A stretch of 64,000 bases of DNA, taken from the NCBI RefSeq assembly GCF_014204715.1, contig NZ_JACHLY010000001.1:62001-126000 (forward strand). Direction: 5' to 3'. The notes beneath the pieces were generated by a model. It had not been told where the DNA came from and did no database searches. It worked only from the letters and a program-made list of their open reading frames with translations. Source of the DNA: Streptomonospora salina. Lineage in GTDB: Bacteria; Actinomycetota; Actinomycetes; Streptosporangiales; Streptosporangiaceae. Positions 8,501 to 17,515 of the stretch are shown here, in pieces (position 1 is the stretch's first letter; each line of letters opens with the position of its first letter). A program made the translations under genes and the position numbers.

Positions 8501-9355
8501 TCACGCCTGGTCCTCGGGGCCCGCCGGGGCCTCGCCGGGCGGGTGGTCGTCTTCGTCGACCTCCACGCTGGGCACCCCGCCGGGCGACGGGGGCGCCGTC
8601 GGATCCTGCGTGGCGCCCGGCTCGGTGCCGGATCCGGTGTCCGGCGAGGACTCCGGTGCCGGCGTGGGCGGGGGCGGCGGGGTGGCCTGCGCCGTGACGT
8701 TGTACAACAGCAGGTATACGGCCGTCACCACCGCCGCCACCAGCAGCAGCACCACCAGCAGCGCCGCGGCGGTCGGCCATCCTCCCCACGCGCGCCGCCG
8801 GACCGCCGCCGGCGGCGGTCCGGCGGCCGGCGCCGGCACCGCCGCGGACGGGACGGGGCCGCGGCCGGCCCGGGCTCCGGCGCGGGCGGGCTCGGGCGGA
8901 TAGGAGCCCGACAGCCGCCGCAAGCCCACCATGGCCCACGACCAGGCGGCCGCCGCCGGAGTGGCCCCGCTCTCGGCCCAGTACGGGGCGTAGGAGGGCG
9001 CGGCCGCGGCGGTACCGCGCTCCGCCTCGTCGCCGCCGGCGGCGACGGGCTCCAGGTAGGCCTCGGCGCCGCGCCCTCCGGCGTGGCGCACCGCCACCCA
9101 CGACGCCGCCGGGCTGGACAGGCTGGAGGCCACCACCGCCGGCGGGCGGTCCAAACCCCGTCCCCGGCCCACGGCGGCGGCGAAGCGGTCGCGCGCGGCG
9201 GGGTCGGCCGCGGCCCCGGAACTGAGCATGGCGATGCTCACCCGGCGCCCGCGGGAATCGCGGGCGCCGTAGACGACGCCCTCGGGCGTCGCGGCCACCC
9301 GTTCGGTGAGCCGGAACGGCCCGAGCTGGCGCGGATCCGCCTCGTGCAGGGACAC
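8501..9355 (-). CDS. Single-pass membrane protein with a degenerate kinase-like N-terminus
   Basis: 284 residues. Residues 10-75 (LGPFRLTERVAATPEGVVYGARDSRGRRVSIAML...) resemble the first strands of an actinobacterial Pkn-type Ser/Thr kinase N-lobe, including the glycine-rich turn and the VAI strand, but the catalytic HRD and DFG regions are missing. A single hydrophobic helix (about 196-220, LLVVLLLVAAVVTAVYLLL) is followed by a Pro/Thr/Ser-rich extracytoplasmic tail of about 60 residues. Start is GTG at 9355 behind a strong AAGGAGG. It is divergent from the MoxR operon (about 160 bp between starts), so co-function with that operon is possible. It is either a pseudokinase sensor or an unrelated secreted-tail protein. 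Confidence 0.65.
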   Translation of the reverse strand: MSLHEADPRQLGPFRLTERVAATPEGVVYGARDSRGRRVSIAMLSSGAAADPAARDRFAAAVGRGRGLDRPPAVVASSLSSPAASWVAVRHAGGRGAEAYLEPVAAGGDEAERGTAAAAPSYAPYWAESGATPAAAAWSWAMVGLRRLSGSYPPEPARAGARAGRGPVPSAAVPAPAAGPPPAAVRRRAWGGWPTAAALLVVLLLVAAVVTAVYLLLYNVTAQATPPPPPTPAPESSPDTGSGTEPGATQDPTAPPSPGGVPSVEVDEDDHPPGEAPAGPEDQA

Positions 9356-9515
9356 CGGGGCCTCCTTCGCCTGACCGCGGCCGCAGCGGCACCGGCGCGG
9401 CCGCCCGGAGACGACCGGTTCCGCACGGGGTCAGCGGGTAGCATCGCCGGTGTGTGACCATCAACGTACCCGGCGGCGCGCGGCCGCACCGCGCCGCACT
9501 GGAAAGGCTGGTGAC

Positions 9516-10598
9516 ATGGCCGAGGCCGAGGCCGACCCCGCGGGCGGCCGCGCGGGCGGGCAGCAGCCCAGCGGGCGCCCGGGCGTCCCCGCGGGCGAGC
9601 CCACACGCCTGCTGCGCGCCGCCCTGCACGAGGTCTCCACCGTCATCGTCGGCCAGGACCGGATGATCGAGCGCGGCATGGTGGCACTCATCGCCCGCGG
9701 CCACTGCCTGCTGGAGGGCGTGCCCGGCATCGCCAAGACCCTGGCGGTGTCCACTCTGGCCAAGGTCACCGGCGGCTCGTTCGCCCGCGTGCAGTTCACA
9801 CCCGACCTGGTCCCCTCCGACATCGTGGGCACCCGCATCTACCACCCCTCCACCGAGCGGTTCGACGTGGAGTTGGGGCCCGTCTTCGCCAACTTCGTGC
9901 TCGCCGACGAGATCAACCGGGCCCCCGCCAAGGTCCAGTCCTCGCTGCTGGAGGTCATGGCCGAGAAGCAGGTGTCGCTGGGCGGCACGACCTATCCGCT
10001 GCCCGACCCCTTCATCGTCATCGCCACGCAGAACCCGGTGGAGTCCGAGGGGGTCTACCCGCTTCCCGAGGCCCAGCGCGACCGGTTCCTGATGAAAGTC
10101 ACGGTGGACCATCCCCGCGCACACGAGGAGATGGAGATCCTGCGGCGGATGAGCGCCCGGCCGCCCGAACCCCACCAGGTGCTGGACCCGGTCACGCTCG
10201 GGGAGCTGCAGCACGACGCCGAGCGGGTGCACGTCCACCAGCTCGTCTCCGACTACGTGGTGCGCCTGGTGATGGCCACACGCGAGCCCGAGAACTACGG
10301 GGTGCCCGAGCTGAGCCGGGTCCTGGAGGTCGGCGCGAGTCCGCGCGCCAGCCTGGGGCTGGTCGCGGCGGCGCGGGCGCTGGCCCTGATCCGCGGCCGC
10401 GAATACGTGCTGCCCGAGGACGTGCGGGTGCTGGCGCGCGACGTCATGTCCCACCGGCTGGTGCTGACCTTCGACGCGCTGGCCGACGGGGTCACCACCG
10501 GCCAGATCGTCGACCGGGTACTGGCGGCCGTTCCGCCGCCCCGGGTCGTCTGGGACGACCCGCCCAGCGGCGAACAGGCCGCGGCGGCGACACGGTAG
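9516..10598 (+). CDS. MoxR-family AAA+ ATPase
   Basis: 360 residues. Walker A is GVPGIAKT (about residues 75-82), Walker B LADEINRAP (about 133-141), sensor 1 IATQNP and the arginine finger region PEAQRDRF; a C-terminal AAA lid follows (about 240-340). MoxR ATPases act as chaperone-like machines for activating or maturing partner proteins, generally those with VWA domains. It is the first gene of a MoxR-DUF58-VWA operon, with the next start 9 bp after its stop. The ATG at 9516 follows GGAAAGG; the longer upstream frame is non-conserved. Residues 5-35 are a low-complexity Gly/Ala/Pro linker. Confidence 0.93.
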   Translation: MAEAEADPAGGRAGGQQPSGRPGVPAGEPTRLLRAALHEVSTVIVGQDRMIERGMVALIARGHCLLEGVPGIAKTLAVSTLAKVTGGSFARVQFTPDLVPSDIVGTRIYHPSTERFDVELGPVFANFVLADEINRAPAKVQSSLLEVMAEKQVSLGGTTYPLPDPFIVIATQNPVESEGVYPLPEAQRDRFLMKVTVDHPRAHEEMEILRRMSARPPEPHQVLDPVTLGELQHDAERVHVHQLVSDYVVRLVMATREPENYGVPELSRVLEVGASPRASLGLVAAARALALIRGREYVLPEDVRVLARDVMSHRLVLTFDALADGVTTGQIVDRVLAAVPPPRVVWDDPPSGEQAAAATR

Positions 10599-10607
10599 GA
10601 GGCGGAC

Positions 10608-11588
10608 ATGCCCGAGCGCCCCTCCCCCGGACTCGACCCGCGGATGCATACGGCACTGCACCGGCTGGACCTGCGCATCGTCCGCCGCCTGGAGGGCCTG
10701 CTGCACGGCGAGCACCTGGGACTGCGGGCCGGCCCCGGCAGCGAGTCCGCCGAGGCCCGGCCCTACCAGCCGGGCCAGGACGACGTACGTCTGATGGACT
10801 GGTCGGTGACCGCGCGCACCACCCAGCCCCACGTCCGCGATCTGGTCGCCGACCGCGAGCTGGAGGCTTGGACGCTGCTGGACCTGTCGGCCAGCATGGA
10901 CTTCGGCACCGCCGAGGAGGGAAAGCGCGACGTCGCCATCGGCGCCATGGCCGCCGTCACGGTGCTCACCCAGCGGGTCGGCGACCGCTTCGGCGCCCAC
11001 TTCCTGCACCGGGGGCGGATCCGCCGCTGGCCGGCGCGGTCGGGCAAGGCGGCTCTGATGTCGCTGCTGGCGACGGTTGCGGCCGCTCCCGCCGGCGGCG
11101 GCGACGCCGGCTCCGCGGGCGCGACACTGGCCGAGGCCCTGGAGGACCTGGCCCGCACCCGTTCCCGGCGCGGCCTGCGGGTGGTGGTCTCCGACTTCCT
11201 CGACACCCCGCCCGAGGCCGTCTCGGCCGCGTCGCCGGCGCCCTGGGAGCGGGCGCTGCGCAGCCTGGGCACCCGCCACCAGACGCTGGCGGTGGAGATC
11301 GTCGACCCCCGTGAACTCGACCTTCCCGACATAGGATTGGTCACGATGCAGGATCCGGAGTCCGGACGCACCCGCGACGTCCGCCTCACCCCGCAGCTGC
11401 GGGACGACTACCGCCAGGCCGCCCGGAACCAGCGCGCCGCCGTACGGGCGGCGCTGCGCCGGTGCGGGGTGCCCCACCTCCTGCTGCGCACCGACCGCGA
11501 CTGGATCACGGACGTGGCGCGGTTCGTGGTGGAACAGCGCCGCACCGCCCACCGGCTGTCCCGGCACACGCCGGCCATCCCCCGCTGA
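10608..11588 (+). CDS. DUF58 domain protein of the MoxR operon
   Basis: 326 residues. The DUF58 core is marked by the motif RPYQPGQDDVRLMDWSVTART (about residues 48-68), conserved in this family and shared with the VWA-like fold; LLDLSASMDFGT follows and looks like a MIDAS-type DxSxS loop. No membrane helix is seen, so it is probably cytoplasmic. DUF58 proteins always travel with MoxR ATPases and are thought to be their clients or adaptors. The ATG at 10608 has TAGGAGG in front, 9 bp after the moxR stop. The VWA gene follows after about 47 bp. Confidence 0.9.
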   Translation: MPERPSPGLDPRMHTALHRLDLRIVRRLEGLLHGEHLGLRAGPGSESAEARPYQPGQDDVRLMDWSVTARTTQPHVRDLVADRELEAWTLLDLSASMDFGTAEEGKRDVAIGAMAAVTVLTQRVGDRFGAHFLHRGRIRRWPARSGKAALMSLLATVAAAPAGGGDAGSAGATLAEALEDLARTRSRRGLRVVVSDFLDTPPEAVSAASPAPWERALRSLGTRHQTLAVEIVDPRELDLPDIGLVTMQDPESGRTRDVRLTPQLRDDYRQAARNQRAAVRAALRRCGVPHLLLRTDRDWITDVARFVVEQRRTAHRLSRHTPAIPR

Positions 11589-11635
11589 GTCCCGCACCGG
11601 CCCGGGCGCCGGAGGAACGCAGAAAGGACGACCGG

Positions 11636-12583
11636 GTGACCTTCCTATCGCCAGGCTGGCTGTGGCTGCTGCTCGCCCTGGCCGCGCTCGTCGCCGCCTA
11701 CGTCGTGCTGCAGTTCCGCCGCCGCGAGAACACGCTCAGGTTCACCAACCTCGCACTGCTGGACCGGGTGGCGCCCCTGCGTGCGAGCTGGCCGCGCCAT
11801 ATCGGCGCCGTCCTGTACTTCCTGGCCGTGGCGGCGCTGATCGGCGCGATGGCCCGGCCGGCGATGTCGGTGGAGGTGCCGCGGGAGCGCGCCACGATCA
11901 TGGTCGCCATCGACGTCTCCCCTTCGATGGCCGCCAACGACGTCGACCCCGACCGGCTCAGCGCCGCCAAGGAGTCCGCGCGCGGGTTCGTCGACGCGCT
12001 GCCCGACCGGTTCAACGTGGGCTTGGTGGCGTTCTCCTCCACCGCCACCGTGGTCTCCACCCCCAACCAGGACCACCAGGCCGTGGCCGACTCCATCGAG
12101 TCCCTGCAGATGTCGCCGGGCACCGCCATCGGGGAGGGGGTGTTCACCTCCCTGGAGTCGATCCGCTCCTTCGACGAGGAGGCCGGGGACGATCCGCCGC
12201 CCTCGGCGATCGTGCTGCTGTCCGACGGCGAGAACACCAGCGGGCGCCCGATCACCTCGGCCGGGCGGACCTCGTCCGACATCGGAGTCCCGGTCTCCAC
12301 GATCGCCTTCGGCACCGGGGCCGCCATCATCGAGATCAACGGGGAGCCGGTCGAGGCCGACATCGACAAGGGGGCGCTGGAGCGGCTGGCCGCCGACACC
12401 TCCGGCCACTTCTACGAGGCCGAGTCCGAAGCCGAGCTCAGCGACGTCTACGACGACATCGGGTCGTCGCTGGGAAGCGAGACCGTCGACCACGAGATCG
12501 TCACCCGGTTCGTGTTCGTCGGCCTGGTGCTGGCGGCCGCCGGTGCGGTCGCCTCGATGGTGTGGAACCAGCGGGTGCCCTGA
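11636..12583 (+). CDS. BatA-like membrane protein with von Willebrand A domain
   Basis: 315 residues. N-terminal membrane helix (about 4-24, SPGWLWLLLALAALVAAYVVL), a second helix near 60-80, a VWA domain (about 88-285) with a MIDAS motif DVSPSMAANDVDPDR and later LLSDGENTSG, and a C-terminal helix near 290-312. This is the BatA architecture: metal-dependent protein-binding module tethered to the membrane. In aerotolerance and stress systems BatA-like proteins act with MoxR and DUF58 partners. GTG at 11636 is chosen because the signal-anchor starts at once and AAAGGAC lies upstream. It closes the three-gene operon; a small hairpin lies at 12673-12690. Confidence 0.92.
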   Translation: MTFLSPGWLWLLLALAALVAAYVVLQFRRRENTLRFTNLALLDRVAPLRASWPRHIGAVLYFLAVAALIGAMARPAMSVEVPRERATIMVAIDVSPSMAANDVDPDRLSAAKESARGFVDALPDRFNVGLVAFSSTATVVSTPNQDHQAVADSIESLQMSPGTAIGEGVFTSLESIRSFDEEAGDDPPPSAIVLLSDGENTSGRPITSAGRTSSDIGVPVSTIAFGTGAAIIEINGEPVEADIDKGALERLAADTSGHFYEAESEAELSDVYDDIGSSLGSETVDHEIVTRFVFVGLVLAAAGAVASMVWNQRVP

Positions 12584-12672
12584 CAGGCCGGGCGTCCGGC
12601 CGCGCAGCGCCGGGACCGGGCCGGCCCCCGGGACACCCGCCGTGCGAGAACGGCCCGCCCGGCGCCGCGGCC

Positions 12673-12690
12673 CTGGCCGTTTCCGGCCAG
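12673..12690. terminator. Small hairpin in the gap after the MoxR operon
   Basis: A 7-bp stem CTGGCCG / CGGCCAG with loop TTTC lies 90 bp after the VWA gene and 155 bp before the HAD gene. It may end the operon, although the distance is long and the stem is short. Confidence 0.3.
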
Positions 12691-12845
12691 CGCGGATCCG
12701 CCGCGCGGAACCACTGGTCCCATCGGCGCCGGTTGGAGCGGCGCTGCTGACCCGCGCCGGGGCCGCTACCGCGTTTGCCCAGTTCGCCCGGTACCGTGGC
12801 AGTGTTTGCGGTTGCCCTCATCCTTGGGACGACGGAAAAGGAACG

Positions 12846-13607
12846 ATGCCCCCAACAGCCCCCGCACCCGAGGCGATCTTCTTCGACCTCGACGACACCC
12901 TGCTCGACGACCGCGCCGCCAGCTCGGCGGGCCTGCGGGCGATCATGGAGCGCCTCGGGCACCCGGAGTTCTCCGCCGCCCGCCGGTTGTGGGACGTCCA
13001 GACCGACATCTCCTTCGGCGCCTATATCGCCGGGCGCCTCACACTGGAGGAACAGCGCCGCGAGCGGGTGCGCGCCCTGGCCGTCCAGGCCGGGCACTCC
13101 CACATCTCCGACGAGCACTGCGACGAGCTGTACCAGCTCTACCTGTCGGCGCACCGCTCGGCGTGGGCCCCCTTCCGCGACGTGGCGCCCGTGCTCGGCG
13201 AACTGGCCCGCAGCGGGCTGCGGCTGGGCCTGGTGACCAACGGCATCGAGCAGCTTCAGCGCGACAAGCTGGCGGTGCTCGACATCGCCGCGTTCTTCCC
13301 CGCCGTGGTCTGCGCCGACACCGCCGGCGCGGGCAAGCCCGACCCCCGGATCTTCCTGACCGCCTGCCAGGCCGTCGGCGTTCCGCCCGAGCGCACCTGG
13401 CACGTGGGCGACCAGTTGCAGGCCGACGCCCTCGGCGCCATGGCCGCCGGCCTCTACCCGGTACTGGTGGACCGCCACGAGCGCGACGAGGAAGGCGGCG
13501 ACGTGTGGACCGTGAACGGGCTGGAGGAGGTCCTGCGGGTGGTGCAGGCAGCACGGCCGCCGGCGCCCCAGGCCCCGGTCGGCCGCACCGCCGACGCCGG
13601 GCTGTGA
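12846..13607 (+). CDS. HAD-superfamily hydrolase (YjjG/5'-nucleotidase-like)
   Basis: 253 residues. HAD motif I FFDLDDTLLDD (residues about 12-22, nucleophile first Asp), motif II LVTNG, motif III GKPDPRIF with the Lys, and motif IV HVGDQLQADALGA are all present, with an alpha-helical C1 cap between motifs I and II. This set fits phosphatases acting on phosphorylated sugars or nucleotides. ATG at 12846 follows AAAAGGAA. Its stop overlaps the GTG of the NUDIX gene by 4 bp, so the two are translationally coupled, which suggests a joint role in clearing nucleotide derivatives; this is inference. Confidence 0.9.
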   Translation: MPPTAPAPEAIFFDLDDTLLDDRAASSAGLRAIMERLGHPEFSAARRLWDVQTDISFGAYIAGRLTLEEQRRERVRALAVQAGHSHISDEHCDELYQLYLSAHRSAWAPFRDVAPVLGELARSGLRLGLVTNGIEQLQRDKLAVLDIAAFFPAVVCADTAGAGKPDPRIFLTACQAVGVPPERTWHVGDQLQADALGAMAAGLYPVLVDRHERDEEGGDVWTVNGLEEVLRVVQAARPPAPQAPVGRTADAGL

Positions 13608-14476
13608 GCGGTCAGGGCACCGCCGGAGCGCCGCGGCGGGCACGCCGGGTCACCGCCCACCTCGCCCTCGTCGGCGACGACGGCCGCGCGGTGCTGCCCG
13701 CAGACCGGCCGCCCGGCGAGGAGCGCCTGCCCGGAGCGCGGGTGGGTTTCGGCGACGACCCGGCCGAGACCGCCCGCGCCGCCGCCGGTCTGGCCCCCGG
13801 ATCCCCGGTGGCGCCCTGCGAGGTGCGCACGGAGTTCGCCGAAACCCGGGCCGGCGACGGCACCGCGGTGGAGCTGCACATCGACCGGCTCTATTACACC
13901 GCCGACGCGGACCGGTCGGCGGCCGTGCCCTCCGGGCGCGGGCTTCCGGTGCGGGCGGCGGTCGCGCTGCCCGCCCAGCCCGGTCCCGAGGCCCTGGCCG
14001 AGGAGGAGGCCGCGCCCGCCGGCCCGGTGCTGCGGCGGTTCTCCTGTTACGGGGTGGTCACCGACGCGGCCGGGCGCATCCTGCTGTCGCGGATCGCGCC
14101 CGGGTTTCCGGGCGCGGGCACGTGGCACCTGCCCGGTGGCGGTGTCGACCACGGCGAGACGGCGCGGGCGGCGCTGCGGCGCGAGGTGGCCGAGGAGACC
14201 GACCAGGACTGCGGCGTGGGCGAGCTCATCGCGATCTCCCACCACCGCCGTATCCGCGATTCCGGGCCGGAGAGCGCCGAGAGCGACATCTACGCCGTGT
14301 GGGTGTTCTTCCACGCCCATGTGGAAGAGCCGCGTGCGCTGCGGGTGGCCGAGGTCGGCGGCTCCACCGACGACTGCGCGTGGTTCGCCGCCGCAGACCT
14401 CGCCCACATCCCGCTGTCGGCCACGGCCCGGCGGGCCTTCACCGAACTTTCGCGCGCGGACACGCCCGTGCGGTAG
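13604..14476 (+). CDS. NUDIX hydrolase with an extra N-terminal domain
   Basis: 290 residues. The NUDIX box GGGVDHGETARAALRREVAEETDQD (starting near residue 180) contains the required glutamates of the REVAEE helix, within a domain spanning about residues 145-285. Residues 1-140 show a weaker second NUDIX-like or beta-rich segment (LALVGDDGRAVLPADRP...GFGDDPAETARAAA) where the box is not intact. NUDIX enzymes cleave nucleoside diphosphates linked to another moiety. It starts with GTG overlapping the stop of the HAD gene (GTGA). It converges with the permease gene, with 46 bp between stops. Confidence 0.87.
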   Translation: MSGQGTAGAPRRARRVTAHLALVGDDGRAVLPADRPPGEERLPGARVGFGDDPAETARAAAGLAPGSPVAPCEVRTEFAETRAGDGTAVELHIDRLYYTADADRSAAVPSGRGLPVRAAVALPAQPGPEALAEEEAAPAGPVLRRFSCYGVVTDAAGRILLSRIAPGFPGAGTWHLPGGGVDHGETARAALRREVAEETDQDCGVGELIAISHHRRIRDSGPESAESDIYAVWVFFHAHVEEPRALRVAEVGGSTDDCAWFAAADLAHIPLSATARRAFTELSRADTPVR

Positions 14477-14522
14477 GGACACCGCCCGGCGGCGCGGTTC
14501 CACGGCGGCGGGCGCGGCGGCG

Positions 14523-15788
14523 TCAGCGGCGGTCCAGCACCGTGCGGCGCAGCGCCCATACCGCGGCCCCGGCCCCGACGACCGCGGCGCCGATCACCAC
14601 CGATTGCAGCGGCAGGCTGAAAGCCAGCACGAGGCACCCGGCCAGGCCCACCACGGGCACCAGCAGCGGCGGGCGGTTCTCACTCGGGCCCAGCCGCAGC
14701 GCCGAGGCGTTGGTGACGGCGTAGTAGACCAGCACGCCGAAGGCGGAGAAGCCGATCGCGCCGCGCAGGTCGACCACGAGCACGATCACGCACACCACCG
14801 CGCCCACGGCGATCTCGGCGCGGTGGGGTCCGCCGAAGCGCGGGTGCACGGCCGCCAGTGCGCGCGGCAGGTGCCCGTCGTCGGCCATCGCCGCCACGGT
14901 GCGCGAAACGCCCAGGGTCAGCGCCAGCAGAGCGCCGAGGCTGGCGAGTGCCGCGCCCACCGCCACCAGGGGCGTCAGCCCGGGCCAGCCGGCGGCGGTG
15001 ACGGTGTCGGCAAGAGGCGCCCGGCTGTCGGCGAGCCGGCCGTGGCCCAGGACGCTCAGCGCGGCGGTCCCCACCACCGCGTAGACGGCGAACACACCCA
15101 GCAGGGCGATGGCGATGGCGCGCGGGACGGTGGTGGCGGGCTCGCGGACCTCGCCGCCCAGTGTCGCGATGCGCGCGTAGCCGGCGAAAGCGAAGAACAG
15201 CATGCCCGCCGCACCCAGCAGCCCGAAGAAACCCGGCCAGTGGGTGTCGATCGCCAGGTGCGCGGCGTCGGCTTCACCGCCGCCCAGACCCACGGCGGCG
15301 ACTGCGGCCAGCACCGCCAGCACGATCGCCAGCAGCACCCGCGCCAGGCCCGTCGACGTGCGCACCCCGACGTAGTTGACCGCGGTCAGCGCTACCACGG
15401 CGGCCACGGCGAGCGGGCGGCTCCATCCGGGGGCCGCGTAGGCGGCGAAGGTCAGCGCCATCGCGGCGCACGAGGCCGTCTTGCCCACGACGAACGCCCA
15501 CCCCGCGAGGTAGCCCCACAGCTCGCTGAGGCGTTCGCGGCCGTAGACGTAGGTGCCGCCCGACTCCGGGTGGCGCGCGGCCAGCCGGGCCGAGGAGGTG
15601 GCGTTGCAGTAGGCGACCACGGCGGCGATCAGCAGCGCCACCCACATCCACGCACCGGCCTCGTCGGCGGCCGGCGCGAATACGGCGAACACCCCGGCGC
15701 CGATCATCGCCGCGGCGCCGACGGTCACCGCGTCGGCGGTGCCCAGCACCCGGGAGGATCCGGCCTGCGGTCCAGAAGAGGTGGTCAT
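14523..15788 (-). CDS. APC-family amino acid permease
   Basis: 421 residues and about 12 hydrophobic segments. The first helix carries the APC substrate-binding turn GAAAMIGAGVFAVFAPAA, and helix 6 has FFAFAGYARIATLGGEVREPATTVPRAI, the hallmark of amino acid/polyamine permeases (FAFxGxE region). It likely imports or exchanges an amino acid across the cytoplasmic membrane; the substrate is not predictable. ATG at 15788 has no strong ribosome site. It stands alone. Confidence 0.9.
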   Translation of the reverse strand: MTTSSGPQAGSSRVLGTADAVTVGAAAMIGAGVFAVFAPAADEAGAWMWVALLIAAVVAYCNATSSARLAARHPESGGTYVYGRERLSELWGYLAGWAFVVGKTASCAAMALTFAAYAAPGWSRPLAVAAVVALTAVNYVGVRTSTGLARVLLAIVLAVLAAVAAVGLGGGEADAAHLAIDTHWPGFFGLLGAAGMLFFAFAGYARIATLGGEVREPATTVPRAIAIALLGVFAVYAVVGTAALSVLGHGRLADSRAPLADTVTAAGWPGLTPLVAVGAALASLGALLALTLGVSRTVAAMADDGHLPRALAAVHPRFGGPHRAEIAVGAVVCVIVLVVDLRGAIGFSAFGVLVYYAVTNASALRLGPSENRPPLLVPVVGLAGCLVLAFSLPLQSVVIGAAVVGAGAAVWALRRTVLDRR

Positions 15789-16010
15789 ACCGGCCGAGTC
15801 TGCCCCACCGTGGTCACGTGTCAGTGAACTTCTCCCCTACCCGCGGCGACCACAACCGGCCGCACCCGGTGTCGGGGCGCGGACCCTGCGTCGACCGCAC
15901 CCGCGGCCGGTTCCGGCCGTGCGGGCGTGTCGCACGACCCGGCGGCACCGGCCGCGGAGGCCGGACCGCCGAGCGAATATGAGACCTATATCACTCCGGC
16001 CGTGCCGTGG

Positions 16011-16292
16011 TCAGCGCGGCCACGGCGTTCCGGTGTGCTCGCTGATGTCCTCGGCGGCCACCTGCCGGAGCTGGCGGGAAAGGTCGGCCAGCGCTCGCGA
16101 CACCGCGAGTTCGTCGCCGATCTCGGGAACGTCGTCGTCGGTGGGGTGCTTGCGCGCCATGCCGTGGCCGCGCAGGCCCGCCCCGTCCTGGGATTCGAGG
16201 CCGACTTCGGCCCATGTGCGGGCGGATTCGCCCTCGGCCTCCTCTGACAGCAGGATGTCGACGTTCCACCGCTTCATGGTGTGCATCGCCAT
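16011..16292 (-). CDS. DUF1876 family small protein
   Basis: 93 residues, or 91 if the ATG at 16286 is used. The sequence MKRWNVDILLSE...ARTWAEVGL, GHGMARKHPTDDDVPEIGDELAVSRALADLSRQL, ending with a Trp-Pro tail, matches the actinobacterial DUF1876 domain, an alpha-beta fold resembling the dsRBD. Function unknown; homologues are often stress-induced. The DUF1918 gene lies just upstream on the same strand (23 bp), and the two families commonly occur as a pair. Confidence 0.88.
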   Translation of the reverse strand: MAMHTMKRWNVDILLSEEAEGESARTWAEVGLESQDGAGLRGHGMARKHPTDDDVPEIGDELAVSRALADLSRQLRQVAAEDISEHTGTPWPR

Positions 16293-16314
16293 CCACCTCC
16301 CGTCGCCGCCGGGC

Positions 16315-16524
16315 TCAGCGCCCGGCGGCCTTCTCTTCGATATGGGCGTCGGGTCCGGGATAGACCAACGACTCGGACTCGGTGTCGACGTCCTCGTCCA
16401 GCCACCGGACCTGGTAGGGCGGCGCGCCCTCGCGGCCGCGCACCCGGGTGACGACCCCGGTGCGGCGGTGCATGTCGTCGCGGGGTCCTTCGACGACGAG
16501 GTGGTCTCCGATCCGGGCTCTCAT
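16315..16524 (-). CDS. DUF1918 family small protein
   Basis: 69 residues starting at the ATG at 16524. The segment MRARIGDHLVVEGPRDDMHRRTGVVTRVRG...GAPPYQVRWLDEDVDTESLVYPGPDA is the complete DUF1918 fold, a small SH3-like barrel. Function is unknown; it is a typical actinobacterial conserved hypothetical. It probably forms an operon with the DUF1876 gene downstream. Confidence 0.9.
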   Translation of the reverse strand: MRARIGDHLVVEGPRDDMHRRTGVVTRVRGREGAPPYQVRWLDEDVDTESESLVYPGPDAHIEEKAAGR

Positions 16525-16705
16525 CGCTCCTCCCCTCGACACGTTCTGCATGTGTCCTCACCTGCGAAAGTACCCACTATCCTGCGCCTGCTCACCGCGG
16601 AATTCAATGCCGTGGACGCGACGGGTCCGCAGGTGGGACCGGGTGCCAGCGAGCGGGCGGGGCGCGGTCCCGCGAGCGAGTGCGCGGCCGCTGCGCCGGC
16701 GCCGG

Positions 16706-17461
16706 CTACTCGACGCCCGCGCCGAGGGTGCGCCCGCCGTCGAGGGTGTGGGTCTGGCCGGTGACCCAGGAGGCGTCGTCGGAGGCGAGGTAGGCGATAG
16801 CGGCGGCGATGTCGTCGGGCACGCCCAGCCGACCCAGCGGGTAGCTCTTGGCGGTGGCCTCCTCGTCCTCGAACAGGGCCTCGGCGAACTTGGTCTTGAC
16901 CACGGCCGGGGCCACGGCGTTGACGCGCACACCCGCCGGCGCGAGCTCGTAGGCGAGCTGCTCGGTCAGGTTGATCAGTGCGGCCTTGCTGGCGCCGTAG
17001 ATCCCGATGCCGGGCGACGGGTGCTGGCCGGCCAGCGAGGCGACGTTGACCACGGACCCGCCGTTCTCGGCCATCCAGGCGTGGTGGACGGCACTGACCC
17101 AGGAGGCGGCGGCGATGACGTTGATCTCGAAGATCTTGGCCATCGCGGACGGCTCCAGGTTGACGATGGCGTCGAAGACCGGGTTCGTGCCGGTGTTGTT
17201 GACCAGCACGTCGATGCGCCCGAACTCCGCGAGGGTGCGCCGGACGACCTCGGCGCGGTGGTCGGCGTCGTGGGCCTTGCCCGCCACACCTACGGCGGTG
17301 CCGGCACCGCCGAGCTGTGCCACCGCCTGCTCCAGCGGTTCGGGGCTGCGCCCGGTGATGACGACCTTGCCGCCCTCGTCCACGATGCGCTGGGCGGCGG
17401 CCAGCCCGATGCCGCGGCTGGCGCCGGTGATGATGGCGACCTTGCCGGAAAAACGTCCCAC
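16706..17461 (-). CDS. Short-chain dehydrogenase/reductase (FabG-like)
   Basis: 251 residues of a classical SDR. Cofactor motif TGASRGIG (residues about 13-20), the NNTG motif (about 89-92), catalytic Ser in VVNVASLAG, YGASK (Tyr and Lys of the active site), and the late GVPDDIAAAIAYLASDDASWVTGQTHTLDGG segment typical of FabG-like 3-oxoacyl reductases. An arginine after the glycine motif (GRSPEP) favours NADP. Start is GTG at 17461 behind AGGAAA. The palindrome CCGACCGGTCGG 43 bp upstream suggests control by a TetR-family repressor. Substrate unknown. Confidence 0.92.
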   Translation of the reverse strand: MGRFSGKVAIITGASRGIGLAAAQRIVDEGGKVVITGRSPEPLEQAVAQLGGAGTAVGVAGKAHDADHRAEVVRRTLAEFGRIDVLVNNTGTNPVFDAIVNLEPSAMAKIFEINVIAAASWVSAVHHAWMAENGGSVVNVASLAGQHPSPGIGIYGASKAALINLTEQLAYELAPAGVRVNAVAPAVVKTKFAEALFEDEEATAKSYPLGRLGVPDDIAAAIAYLASDDASWVTGQTHTLDGGRTLGAGVE

Positions 17462-17503
17462 GAGGTTGTTTCCTTTCGTCCGTACGTCGACAGGACAACA
17501 CTA

Positions 17504-17515
17504 CCGACCGGTCGG
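17504..17515. promoter_or_regulatory. Palindromic operator candidate upstream of the SDR gene
   Basis: CCGACCGGTCGG is a perfect 12-bp palindrome between the SDR start (17461) and the upstream methyltransferase. Palindromes with the ACCGACCGGTCGGT core are typical of TetR-family repressors in actinobacteria. No TetR gene is in the window, so a distant regulator would be needed. Confidence 0.5.
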
